Shown piece after piece: positions 11,881-23,153 of a DNA stretch of 64,000 nucleotides; position 1 is the first letter of the stretch, and each line of letters opens with the position of its first letter. A program made the position numbers and the translations under genes. Below the pieces are notes generated by a model, which saw nothing but the letters and a program-made list of their open reading frames with translations, had not been told where the DNA came from and did no database searches. Source of the stretch: Zanthoxylum bungeanum (taxonomy: Eukaryota; Streptophyta; Magnoliopsida; Sapindales; Rutaceae); NCBI GenBank assembly GCA_019454045.1, contig SKCR01033656.1:303170-367169 (forward strand). Direction: 5' to 3'.

Positions 11881-12142
11881 TCAGGTTGGTTTCTAACTCT
11901 CTGCGACCTACGCGGTTCTTGTGTATTCGAAGGTAGTGGTACAGTTTCATCCCTGATGAACTGTTCTTATCCGTTAAGGATTCTGTGCCAGGAACAGTAT
12001 CACTCCGATTTTCACCGAGTTCTACTTTCCTCCCATTAACCACAGCATTAAGGAATTCCCTCTCATGGAAAACTTCATGTAGAGTAGCAAATACTTTGTT
12101 CTCTTGTGGGTTGTAAAAGTAATATCCTTTGGTTTCCATAGG
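11881..12142 (-). pseudogene. Copia integrase-RT linker, right part cut by solo LTR
   Basis: The minus strand encodes YYFYNPQENKVFATLHEVFH and later VVNGRKVELGENRSDTVPG, the copia linker after the integrase core. A frame continues past 12142 to 12235, but that part is LTR sequence and is an accident of the insertion. Element 2 at 49598-49960 has the same linker uninterrupted. Confidence 0.75.
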
Positions 12143-12147
12143 ATAAC

Positions 12148-13854
12148 TGATTACGCCCAAATATGACTCGCGGCTATCGCAGTATAGCTGGGGTGTCGAT
12201 TCCTCAGAGAGATGGTTACAATGAAACTGATTCACTCAGTCAAGAACTTTCAGCAATAACTAAATTAAAGAAAAGATTAAAAGCGATGTAACTTAAAAAT
12301 TACGAAAGCTTTAAAGATTTTATCAATGGAGAGAAGTAGCAAAGCATCAGGGTTCCCTCTTGTACCTATTACTTATATTCCGTTATTAATTCATTTTATT
12401 ACACAATTGAGGATTTCACGTCCCAAACCCACAATCGGAGGATATTCAATTCTACTCAAATTAAAGTTCTAAGGTAATTATTATTTAATCTTCTCTACGT
12501 TCACAACTCACAAGGTTATCGTTACAACCTATCCAATGACGACAATATACCCTCGGGCAATACGGCAGCAAATGATGAACTCGCAAAACAACCTTAACCA
12601 AACTCAACTAATTTTACTAATAACACATAGAAAAAGCATGACTAAATCTATATGCCAATTAATAAAATATAGTTTTCAAATCAAAATACTCAAAAGAATA
12701 ACAAGAAGAATAAAATAATTATTATATTAAACGATTAAAACCATCCACGAATCAAATAACAAAAGAAAATAATAGGGTACAAGAGTTCGCCCTTAGCTTT
12801 GCTTTAGGGGGTTAGTTCCGCATGCCGAAGGAAGAAATATTAGAGAGGGATTGGAGGGACATCGAATGGATCATTAACTCTGCTCTCTGGATTGCGAACG
12901 GCCTTTGCATTAAAATAACTCATTGTGACCCTTCAGCTCCCCTTCACATGCGCAGACTGCTCTCTCTCTCTCTCGTTATTCTTCTCGGCACTCCTCTGCC
13001 TTTGTTTGCTCTCGGTAATGCTTGTTTAATGTAACTCTTTCTCTCGGCACTCAGCAGATTCTTCTTTTTTTTTTACAATTGCGCAGCTTGGGCTGCTTGA
13101 CGCAGCTCCCTTCACATGCGCTTTTTTCATGTATTTATAATAAGAGAAATTGAAAGCTAATACAATCCTATGGCCCACGTGATTCTTTCCAAGTCAATCA
13201 ATTAAACTTCATTTTTTTTATGCTTTATTTTGGTCAATTGCAACTCTTCTCTTGGCCCCACCTTTCTTTTCTTCTTTGATTTTTCCAATTCACCACTTTT
13301 CTTCTTTAGACTTTATTTATCAAGTAACAAAATCAACAAGCCGGCCCCACCTAGTTTTTCTTCTCTCTTTTTCGCGTTTTTGTAGATTTTAATAGCAATT
13401 TGGAAGCTAAATCACATGGGCCCCACGTCAAAGTTTTTGTTGACTGGTCAAATTTTGCAACTCTCATCTCTCCTTTTGTCTTTCACGCCAACTTTCTTCT
13501 TTAACCCATAATAATTTGGCAACTTGGGCCCACATTCTCTTTCCAATTTAAAATAATCAACAATTTCCCTACCATTATTCACGTGAAAGGCTTATTTCCA
13601 TTTGTCCTCTTTTATCTTCTTTTGTTATTTTGTAAAGCCAATCACCAAAACAAGCTAGACCTCTCCTTATTTTCCCTCTCCAATTCCAATTCCTACAATA
13701 ATAAATAGAAAATTATTAAATTAACTCAAATAATAAATACTTTCTAATTTAATAAAAATAAAAATTATATAATAAAATATAAGATATATTACTAAATACT
13801 TAACAAAAAACTCGAATAAGTGACGTTTCAAAGTACATTTTCATGCACTTATCA
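12148..13854. mobile_element. Solo LTR (1,707 bp) inside copia element 1
   Basis: It begins TGATTACGCCCAAATATG and ends GCACTTATCA, flanked by a perfect 5-bp duplication ATAAC (12143-12147 and 13855-13859). Removing it plus one ATAAC rejoins GGATAACCTACAATTAG, which aligns with GGATATCCTACGAATAG at 49950 in the related element. There is no primer site or internal region, so it is a solo LTR. The minus strand, starting TGATAAGTGCATGAAAATG, looks like a gypsy LTR start, but class and orientation are uncertain. Confidence 0.85.
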
Positions 13855-13859
13855 ATAAC

Positions 13860-14400
13860 CTACAATTAGTTATTTATCCGATTTGGATCATAGTTTGGTA
13901 CCTTCCAAATGTTTAACGTATGCCCAGCATCCCCAAATCTTCAGGAATGAGAAACCCGATTTCTTTCCTGTCCATATCTCATACGGAGTCTGTTGAACAG
14001 ACTTTGACGGAACCTTATTCAAAATAAGTATTACACTGTTCCATGCATATCCCCAGAAGGAAATAGGTAGCTCTGTGCGACTCATCATAGAGCTTACCAT
14101 TTCCAATAAAGTTTAGTTTCTCTGTTCGGACACACCATTTAACTGGGGTGTTCTGGGAGGAGTCCAATGTGAAAGAATACCATACACTTTCAAGTAATCA
14201 AGAAACTCATTGCTCAAGTATTCTCCACCACGGTCCGACCATAATGTCTTAATACTTTTGCCGGTCTGTTTTTCTACTTCGTGTCGAAACTTTTTAAATT
14301 TCTCAAAGGTTTCCGACTTGTGTCTCATAAGATACACATAACCATAACATGATGCATCATCCGTAAAGGTTACGAAGTATTCATATCCACCTCTAGCCTA
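13860..14400 (-). pseudogene. Copia integrase core
   Basis: Frames 14337-14113 and 14106-13888 encode an rve-type core: TLWSDRGGEYLSNEF, ILSHWTPPRTPQLNGVSEQR with the catalytic Glu, then MVSSMMSRTELPISFWGYAW and PSKSVQQTPYEIWTGKKSGF. A stop at about 14110 breaks the chain, and another lies near 14398. The C-terminal end runs into the solo LTR. Confidence 0.88.
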
Positions 14401-15108
14401 GCTAGACATGGGCCCACAAACGTCACTATGAACGAGGGCTAACAGTTCAGTGGCACATACACCCTTTGCGCTAAAAGGTGTTTTAGGCATTTTGCCTAAT
14501 AAGCAAGATTCGCAGACGTCATATGAATTTGGATCAAATCCGTCCAAGTACCCACTATTCGAAAGTGTGGATATGTGAATCTTGTTAATATGTCCCATAC
14601 GACAATGCCACATATAAGTTTCATCTTTGTTACTTACTTTAAGCCTTTTATTTGTTACATTATATGTTTGAGATTGATTTATATTCAAAATATAAAGACC
14701 ATTACTAGCATCAGCAGAACATATCTCAAAATCATCTTTATAAACAAAACACTCAGTGTTTCGGAATATAAAAGTGTACCCGCATTGGGTCAAACAAGAT
14801 ACAAAGATAATATTCCTAGTCAAACTAGGTACATAATAACAGTCTAAAAGTTTAAGTACATGCCCCGAGGGCAGTTCTAAAACAAAAGTGCCAACTGCCA
14901 AAACGGCGACTCGTGTCTCATATCCAACGCGTAGATCAATCTCCCCTAAGGCCAGTTTCCTACTAATCTGCAGATCCTGCACATCAGTACATATATAAGT
15001 ACCACAACCAGAATCAAAAATCCAATTTTTAGAACTAGTAGTAGATATGTTTATCTCAATAACAAACATACCTGAAGTCGGTGCCTTGCCCACTTTTTTT
15101 TCCTTCAT
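14398..15108 (-). pseudogene. Copia protease and GAG-pre-integrase domain
   Basis: A 236-codon open frame. Near residue 30 it has NWIFDSGCGTYICTD, the retropepsin active site DSG, followed by a beta-rich stretch (VLELPSGHVLKLLDCYYVPS in the related style). Toward its end is the HHCC region MWHCRMGHINK ... CESCLLGKMPKTPFS, then LLALVHSDVCGPM. Each motif is preserved and this is the longest frame of element 1, but both ends meet stops. Confidence 0.88.
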
Positions 15109-15990
15109 CTGTGCCTTGTACTCACAGCAGTCACGCTTCTAGTGACCCCGTTTGCCATACTACAGGCAGACATCTTGGGATTTGTCTCTTGACTTCCCAG
15201 AAGTCTTTGACGATTTGGCATTGCCCTTCTTCTTCTTCTTCTTGATACCTCCAGTCGCCTTAGGCTAAGCCCTTGGCGACTTAGATGTTGAAGCGAAGTG
15301 CGCCTCGCGCTTCTTGCCCTTTAAAAGCTCATTTTCAACTTCTCTCAGTATGGACATTAACTCTCCAAGAGTATCATCTTGGTTCATCATATTGTAGTTC
15401 ATGATGAACCCACTCCAAGTGCGGGGAGAGACTTTAAGATCAAATATATCGAAGTCTCAGCCTCGAAGAAAATACCCATATGTGTCAGCTGATCGATGTC
15501 AGCAATCATCTGTGACATATGGTGCTCAACAGACATACCGTATGACATGCGAGCACGAAAGAGCTTCTTCTGTAACTCATATCTTTGTGATCTAAGATTA
15601 GATCGATGAAGATCGTGCAACTTCGCCAACATGTTATAGGGATCCAATCCCTTGTTCTGTCGACGGAATTGCTGAGTCATAGCAACAAGCATAATGGACT
15701 GAGCAGTGGAGTTGTCATCGCTATGAGTCTTCCAAAGATCTAGCTCAAGCAGCTTAATGATTACAGGACCCATTGACTTGGAAAGCTTCGTAATCCATGT
15801 CAATGAACAAGAAGTGATCTTGACTTTGGCCAACAAATCACAACTTGCCCAAAGCATGTGATATGGAACAAAGCCTTTATGATTCAAACACATCCTCGAT
15901 GGAAAAAGGTCTTGACTTTGGCCAACAAACCAATGCGGAAGGAAAACGCTTAATATTTGTTGAGGGTTTTTCGCGTAATTGGCAACCAAT
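15109..15990 (-). pseudogene. Copia gag, degenerate
   Basis: The frame 15989-15399 includes AQSIMLVAMTQQFRRQNKGL, YNMLAKLHDLHRSNLRSQRY and MSQMIADIDQLTHMG, matching the UBN2-type gag of element 2. The zinc knuckle region (15110-15190) has stops where element 2 reads CLQCGKRGHWKRDC. The N-terminal gag segment present at 51850-51960 in element 2 (VLGSERLLYTIE) is missing here. Leader-like sequence containing CTTGACTTTGGCCAACAAA twice is joined instead, so a deletion removed the true gag start. Confidence 0.8.
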
Positions 15991-17432
15991 TAATTATATT
16001 TGATTAGGTCTCATCATACACCCTTAAGCATGCATTCTAAAAGCATAATAAGGCACGATAAATAAATTAATAATGATATGCGGTGAATATCTCACAAATT
16101 ATTCCTAGAACAAATCACTCTCTTTCCTCTCCTCGGCTAGAACTATTCTAACTTCTACCAAATTACATAATACAATAAAGAAACCTCATTAACATTGAGG
16201 GGAATTGGTGAGAAGAGAATTACAAAGAGTAAAGAGATAGAAGGCTGGACACGTAGGTCCAATTAATAAATTCTAAAATTATTACAATTTCGAAAATTGC
16301 CCTCACCCTTCTAATATCCATCCGATATACATTATTCATACAACACATTCATGTATTCATACAAAGCATTTTATTCAATCAATCTAATCCAATTAATTAA
16401 TTTTTGAATTAATGACCATCCAATGTTCAAACAACGATTTGATTTGTGCTAGTCCAACTCGTTTAAGAATAAATACTTATAAGTACGTATTCTTGAATTA
16501 TATCGAACTACAACTTTAAATCTAATTTATTTGTATTCAATACTAATTCAAATTTAATTCCAAGTTAAACACTTACACTTATTTATATGCCTAAAAGACT
16601 TTGATTCCAATTCCAATCTTGATGGGTCTCAAAGGCCAATAACATCCAATGCCATTTTAATTAAAGTTCAATGGGCTTTTAATTGATTCTTAAGGCATAG
16701 GCTTTAGCCATAATGGATCAAACCCAAAATGCCAAGGACCAATAGGAATCACCATATTGCCAACAAATCAATTTAGGCCCATTAGGCCCAATTAAATTCT
16801 TTAAAGGGCCAAGTGATGCATTTGAACTTTATGGAATTGGTTTTGGGCCCAATTGGATCCAATCCAAAAGTCCAAAACCAAACTTGGTCAAACCAAGCCC
16901 ATTAAGCCGAAATACACATTTGTAGCCCAATAAACTTTAAAAGGCCAATTATTATAATTTTAATATTCCAAATATTTTAATTGTTATAATTAAAGTGTAC
17001 TAGCCATAATTAATTAATTAACCTTAATATTTCCAAAACATCAAATAACTAATTAATCATGCTTAAGTTAATCAATTTATGCTCAACACAAATTGAAGCA
17101 AAACATATCATTTTGATGCTCAACATGCTCTTTGAATTTAACATAAACATTATTGACTTTGATTCCAATCTAATCAAACCAACAATCAACATTTTATCAT
17201 GCATTTAAACACATCCAATGTTGTAAAAATCAAAAAATCAAAGTGCAGCGAGTTGTCCAACATTCGGCCATGCTAAGGGGAATTTGAAATTTTGATCCAA
17301 TCAATATTTCTCAAAGTCTAAGTTAACATAATCTAAACATGCTCAAACCATCAATTTGAAGAAATCATGCTCAAAACATAAAAACCCCAAATTAAAGTCT
17401 CAAGAACCCTAGAATTTTTCATGCTTAAAATT
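15991..17432 (-). other. Leader of copia element 1
   Basis: AT-rich, no supported genes. It parallels 5009-6210 and 54650-56141, sharing GGCTGGACACGTAGGTCCAA at about 16243 and runs of GCCCATTAGGCCCAATTA. Confidence 0.7.
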
Positions 17433-17446
17433 GGCTCTTGATACCA
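17433..17446 (-). other. Primer-binding site of copia element 1
   Basis: The minus strand reads TGGTATCAAGAGCC, one base spacer from the LTR start at 17448. It is the initiator-Met type site with an extra A. Confidence 0.8.
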
Positions 17447-17447
17447 T

Positions 17448-18977
17448 TGTTAGTGTTCCTAGAACATGCCAAGGATCTAATAAGCATGAAAGTGTGTGAT
17501 AAAGATCATTATAAGTTGCGGAATATACTTACAATGAACAGATTGGAATTTAAAATTTTAACAAGTGATCTCCAATATCCATCCTTTCAATGTTGGTTCC
17601 AAGCTTTGAGTTGTTTCCCTATCACATTTGTTGATCTTTGAAGTCCTAGCTTTGAATAATTTTGCCACAAAATCAAAGAGAGGATAATGAGAAGCTCACG
17701 CCCAAAGTGCTGAAGCTAGGGTTTGTGTTGTGTGATTTTTTTCCAAATGAGAGAGAGAAGGCTTTTGGTGAAAACCAATTTACCCTTTTCACCTAAACAA
17801 TATGGTTGGGTAAATGGTTTCACCAAAACCATTCCAAGGTAGTTGGGAAATTTGGTGGTTTGGCATAAATGCCAACCACTCTCTCAACTACCACATGTGA
17901 AGTGGGCCCTATTTTTGTATTCAAAATTCAAACGGTTTCTACGAATGTTTATCATCGGTGAATCTTTGGGAAGCGACCCAATAGACCTCTGGATATGTTG
18001 GAAGTGATCCGGTTATCGGACTATCCGATTAAGTGCGTACCTCGTACTACGTGCTAACCGATTTACAAGATATGGTTGGCTTCTAGCAAAGCACCGTGCC
18101 TACCCAATTCTCCAGAAATATTCTTACTGGAATATATAATCTATGTCAGGAGTAGAATACGTAGTATTGCATATAGCGATCCAGTATCTGATGTCATATG
18201 CAAGGCCTGGGGCTGGAATAGTGTCTGCCCCGTACGAAGTATATATCGGATCATAAGCAACTAGTCTCTTTAATCAGATAATCATGACGTTTTCATATTA
18301 TCCCGATGGTTGCAACACATTAGAGTACCAGTTGTGTATCCCTGCGTGATCATCATCTTCATATGACTGAAGTGATACTTCAATCTTGACACCACATCCA
18401 ATACTCTACGATTCTCAATAAGCCCATAAGAGGTGTACACATAACCTGTTAAAGTCTCGGAAGACCAAAACTAAAGCGTAATGATTGTCGCAAGTATTAG
18501 CGATACAAGTCTCAAGTTAAGACCAAGTACACCTACCCTGATTCGGATTCCCATAGACAAATTATCATACAATCAATGGGATTCCGTGGGATCTATCCGA
18601 ACCAAAGATGTTTCCGTACCATCGGCAAACAGAACCTCCCATCACACTTGCATAAGTATCTAATACTTAAATATATGAGAACTATGCTGTTATGCTCCCA
18701 CAACGCGCATAAGTGCAATACTAGTCGATTCTGCATTATCGATGTACAGTCTCAATAATACTACGACTAGGGATATTCAATGATTAAACCTTAGTGGATT
18801 GATATTGTCTCATATCTTATAATCTTGAACTAATCATAAGGACTTTTATCACTTTATGTTTAAGTAATCCGATTACGAAATGAAAAAATAGAAATTTCCA
18901 TAGTCACATAATTAATTTGTACAAAAACCATAATGTATTTTACAAATAGTGACTCTATGGGTCATAATTGTCTAACA
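17448..18977 (-). mobile_element. 5' LTR of copia element 1 (1,530 bp, internally deleted)
   Basis: It begins TGTTAGTGTTCCTAGAACAT and ends GTCTAACA. It matches 8319-10246 except that about 411 bp corresponding to 8820-9230 are absent: ACGAATGTTT runs straight into ATCATCGGTGAATC at 17950. It is followed by the target duplication ATCCC (18978-18982). Confidence 0.9.
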
Positions 18978-18982
18978 ATCCC

Positions 18983-19217
18983 CACCATCACAGTATCATA
19001 TTATATAGGCAAATCTCTTAAACTTCAATATTCATACACAAGGGCCAACTTCAATCCCCAACCTCTTAAATACTATAAATCAAAGCATGGATACAAAATC
19101 CATTAAAAGTTTCAACACTAACTCAAATTCTTCTATCACACTACATCATACTTGTCACACAACATCATCAACCTCCATCAAAGGAACCACAACTCACCCA
19201 TTAAAAATAATTACACA
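18983..19217. other. Unassigned sequence between elements
   Basis: AT-rich and C/T-leaning, with no convincing frame. It continues at 21256 after removal of the solo LTR, so it belongs to whatever DNA both insertions hit. Confidence 0.4.
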
Positions 19218-19222
19218 CCTGG

Positions 19223-21250
19223 TGTAGGCATTGCATTTTTGCATATCAGCCCGATGATGAGTCTCGTATGGAGACAACTACCTCTTTAGTCATGAAAGTC
19301 GCAGGAAACAGATGTTGGAAGGGTAAAGTTGGAAAATATAATTATGTTGGATTTTATCTGAGTTGTTTAGCTTCGGCTGCTTGTTGGACTTCCGTTTCAA
19401 AGCTTATCTTAGGCCCAAGACCCCACAAACCATTTACCAAACACAAAACCAAACCCAAAATACCCAAGCCCACCAAGTCAAACCGAAGTCCACGCCCAAT
19501 GAGGGGTGATTCATGCCGAAACACATCTCTATTTAGGTAAATGCATATTTATCACATGCTAAAATCTTGTAAAATCCTTACCTAAATAAAAGAAATCAAA
19601 TCAAATCCCTACCAAATCAAATCCAATCACCACCCCAAATAAGGAGATCAATTCCTTATTAAGGAGATGTCATCATCAATAGAAATCCTACTCCTAGTCG
19701 TATAAGGAAAGCCTTCACCATTTGCCTATAAAAAGAGACCTTCACCCTCATTCACAACCCTAGCTCACATATCTCTCTCACACGCCTAGAGCACTCTTTT
19801 AAGCCTCCCTTGCACGCCCCAAAGCATCTCCTTCAAGCCTCCATTACCGCACCTTCAAACCAAATCATCTCTCTTTGCCGCATCCAACCTCCATTCCCTA
19901 CAGCCTTCACGCCCAACACCCTAAACAAAGCCCCCTTTGCCGCATTTTTTGCCACCCTTGACAGCCCTAATTCACGCAGAAATAAGCCTCCAACACAGCC
20001 CCAAAGTGCCGTAAATCATCCCCCCAAACATAGCCCCAATTCCACATCCAAAACAGCCCCAAAAACGCCCCCCACTGCACCTTGAACTGCTGCAAATCAG
20101 CCCTCTGTTCTGCCATTTTTTGCAGTGATTTTAGCCCTCAAAGTAGTCCCCAAAACACCTAAAAATTGCACTAAAAAACTGCACAAGACCCCCCTAAAAA
20201 TTACCAAAAAACTGCACCCCTTTGGCCTCCCAAATCACCCGAAACAGTCCACTAATCGACCAAAACAATGACCTGAAATGCAGCAGCAAAACAGCAGCAA
20301 AACAGATTTAAAACAACAGCCCAAGCATCAAAACAACGAGGAAAAACATTGAGTAAACAAATCGAAAAAGTATCGGATCATTCGCCCTTCCAACGGACGT
20401 GTAACGCCCTTTCTTGAGACGACAAAAGAGGTTAGACCTGAGGGCAGCTTTTTACTTATCTTCTTTCATTTTATTTTATTTATTTTGGATATATAATTGT
20501 ATGAGAGTCGTTTGAGGCATGATTTGATTGTTGGATGAGCGGGACATGTGTTCCATTTTGTGGTATATCGGATGGAAACCCAGACGTAAATTTCATATCC
20601 GATTCCGAATGGACGGTAGTATGGTCTACACTTGGGATACAATGCCACGTACCACATAAGATACACGTATCTCGTATCGTCCAAATTTGTATTTGAGCAT
20701 GTTGTAGTTCTAGGTTGTTTATTTATTAATTTAAGCATGATTTAATTTAGTTTTGTTATTTAATTTTAAAGCATGGTTATGTTATTTAGGCATGTCATTC
20801 CTTTACTCGTTATGCATGATGTTTAGTCTAGTTTATATCCATGTTTAAATAATTATTTATTTGTGTTGGTTTGATGGCTCAATATGTTTGATGTGTGATA
20901 TTGCGTGTTTGTTGTTTAAAGACTTACTTTCAAGCATGCAAACTAAGATTAGGATTTATTTAGCGAAAGCATATTAGATCTAGGTGACCTTGAACATGAT
21001 TATTGAGTAGATACGGTTGATTTATTGCACGAATTATATCATCACAATGACATAAGTAAGGGACCATTCTGAACCCCACGGTTTGAGGTCTTCCCTTGCG
21101 AGGAGTGAGTGCGGCATTAAATCTTTGTCCCGATTCACACCGGGTGGCGACTCCATTATTCTCCGGTTTAGTTCCCCGCGGACTACTTCGTACTCTCAAC
21201 TAGGCCCTGAGTCTAGAACAGCATACGCCGCCCAAGTTCTGTGTCGTACA
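19223..21250 (+). mobile_element. Solo LTR, family D copy 1 (2,028 bp)
   Basis: It begins TGTAGGCATTGCATTTTTGC and ends GTGTCGTACA, flanked by a perfect duplication CCTGG (19218-19222 and 21251-21255). A TATA box, GCCTATAAAAAGAG, near 19723 suggests plus orientation. It is homologous to 25887-27986 along its length, including CCTTGCGAGG.GTGAGTGCGG near its end. No primer site or internal sequence follows. The family is unclassified; length and 5-bp duplication fit Ty3/gypsy. Confidence 0.88.
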
Positions 21251-21255
21251 CCTGG

Positions 21256-21950
21256 CCACCCCCTTCACATGAAATGCATGATTCCAATCTTATATTATCA
21301 AGAAATACACAATCATACATGATATCAACTCAATTAAAGCTAATTAAGCAATCCAAAATCCTAGGGTTCATAAGATGCAAATTTAAGGCTCTCATATATC
21401 AAGCTCAAAACTGAAATTAGAGGAGGAAAATAAGATAGAAAGCTTACTGTGCATAAGTGTAATTTTGGCACCATCACTTACTACTCGAAAATGATGAGAA
21501 AATGAAAAAATAAAATAACTTGTTTTTCTAAAGAATGGGGAGCTTCTCACGTTTATTTTGACTTGAGGAAGGGGTGGATGAATACTATTTAATTTATAGG
21601 GCATAATAATGATTTTTTTTTTTTGTTTTTTTTTGCAAATGAGTGGCAAGGGTTAGGCCACATCACTCGTTTCTAGTATTTTCCCGAAATCACTATAGAA
21701 GTCATAAAAATATCAATTTTAACATTCTTTTGATTTTCATTTGAAATAATATTCAACGGTGACGTTATAGGTATCAATCTTAGCTTTTAGAAAGTTAAGA
21801 AGCTTAGTTTGTATGTGAAAGTTACAGCCCAAATACCATGAGCAGTCGGAGTAGAACATCGTACCATATTGTATCGGAATATTGAAGAATTTACTGATTA
21901 TCCCTAAGGTCATTTCATTAGTGTAAAAGTGTTCAAACATAATTTATATT
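21256..21950. other. Unassigned AT-rich region
   Basis: No gene recognised. It includes a long T tract at 21610-21634 and short minus-strand frames without known motifs. It lies between solo LTR D1 and the Athila-type LTR and may include the damaged start of that LTR. Confidence 0.35.
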
Positions 21951-21989
21951 ACTAACACTCATCCTGTAGTGTAAGCGTAGTCAAAATTA

Positions 21990-23029
21990 CCAGTCGTTAT
22001 AGGGACGCTGGATCTTATGGGTCGTGATGTGCCCAAGCATTACAAGATTCCAGTAAGCTTGGTAAAGAATAAACCAAAGCCCCTATATAAGAGAGCTCAT
22101 TCTAAGCCTTAGAGGCAAGCTTTGATAGAGTCTTAAACCCTACTTCCAGAGCTTCCAAAGTGATTTTTGAGTGAAGGAAAAACACATCAAGCATCATATA
22201 GCATTGGGATTCAAAATTAAAGAAGAGAAAGGCTTTGATCTTCAATAAAGTTTATTAATTCCTTCTCTTTTATGATGTTTTGTTTACATTGATTATTTAT
22301 TTTGTAATCTCAGCTATGTGTTTGTGCTGTAACTAAATACATTATCTATGGTTATGATGAAATCCAAAATTGACGATTTTATAAATTGAATTACTTTATA
22401 TTTTATGTGATGTTTTGACTTATTTGTTGAATTTAGATCTTAATTCTTCTTGTTGATTAACCACCAGTAAGATTGTTGTGGTAAACTTAGATGAACTTAA
22501 CAAATTTATTTTAGGTTTAGCCTTAGATTCAGTAGCATGCGACCTCATTTTACGAGAATTCCCTCGAGGATAGAAATATACTTGTAGGGCATGTGTAGCC
22601 ATAATGGGAACTTGACCTTAATGAATTTGGGTTTCTTAATTAACATAGAAATATAGTTACTTAAGTTACTTTGAATATTTATATTTGACCATCGAAAGAG
22701 GCTTGTGGATACCTTTGTGTTCTAGGTTATTAAGTCAACATATTGCACAAGTATATGGTAATCAATTCATCTTTAAACAAATATTGGGAAGATTCACAAC
22801 ACTAGATATTTTAATATCATTGATTAACTTTAAAATCTATCACAGTTTTATTTATTTATTTTAGATAAAATTACTATCCAACCAACAACTACAAATAATT
22901 TCAATTAGATGCTTGTAGAAAATTAGCTTCAATAATTAATAGCACAAGTAATAAGTCCTCATAGTATCGATATATTTTATACTACTTGAGCGATACGTGC
23001 GCTTACGTAACGTGTGTAAACCGCGATCA
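21990..23029 (+). mobile_element. 5' LTR of an Athila-like gypsy element (left edge uncertain)
   Basis: The stretch from GATTCCAGTAAGCTTGGTAA (22047) to about 22790 matches 62800-63540, including a TATA-like CCCCTATATAAGAGAGCTC at 22080 and the downstream CTCATTCTAAGCC. Immediately upstream, GGGTCGTGATGTGCCC corresponds to GCGTCGCGACGCGCCC at 62774, a CpG-decayed version. It ends at ACCGCGATCA just before the primer site. I could not find the TG start. Confidence 0.65.
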
Positions 23030-23035
23030 AGTTTT

Positions 23036-23052
23036 TGGAGCCATTGTCGGGG
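23036..23052 (+). other. Primer-binding site of the Athila-like element
   Basis: TGGAGCCATTGTCGGGG is a three-mismatch version of TGGCGCCGTTGCCGGGG, the tRNA-Asp-type site common in Athila and related gypsy elements. It follows the LTR end by a few T-rich bases. Confidence 0.75.
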
Positions 23053-23153
23053 ACTTATTTATCTTTATTTTTAATTTTAAGGCTAGCTATTTTACTGGTG
23101 TCTAAATATTTTTCTTTTATTTTTATTTTTATTTCAGGTTCTTGGAGAAATAC

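Larger units (their letters stand above)
8319..18977 (-). mobile_element. Copia element 1, complete but degenerate
   Basis: A minus-strand Ty1/copia element of about 10.7 kb: 3' LTR on the left, polypurine tract, RNase H, RT, integrase, protease, gag, leader, primer site, then 5' LTR on the right. Flanking ATCCC repeats match perfectly. Domain order (integrase before RT) is that of copia. The roughly 1.9-kb LTR and the sequence style suggest the Angela/Tork group, but this is not proven. All ORFs carry stops or shifts. About 1.7 kb of its length is a later solo-LTR insertion. Confidence 0.9.

Noticed and set aside
11834..12235. 133-codon minus-strand ORF as one protein
   Set aside because: Its first third (12148-12235) is solo-LTR sequence. 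The ATAAC duplications show that the junction is an insertion, not a gene fusion.
19810..20085. 91-codon Pro/Ala/Thr-rich ORF
   Set aside because: Located in the C-rich part of solo LTR D1. The equivalent part of D2 is not open, and the composition explains the frame.
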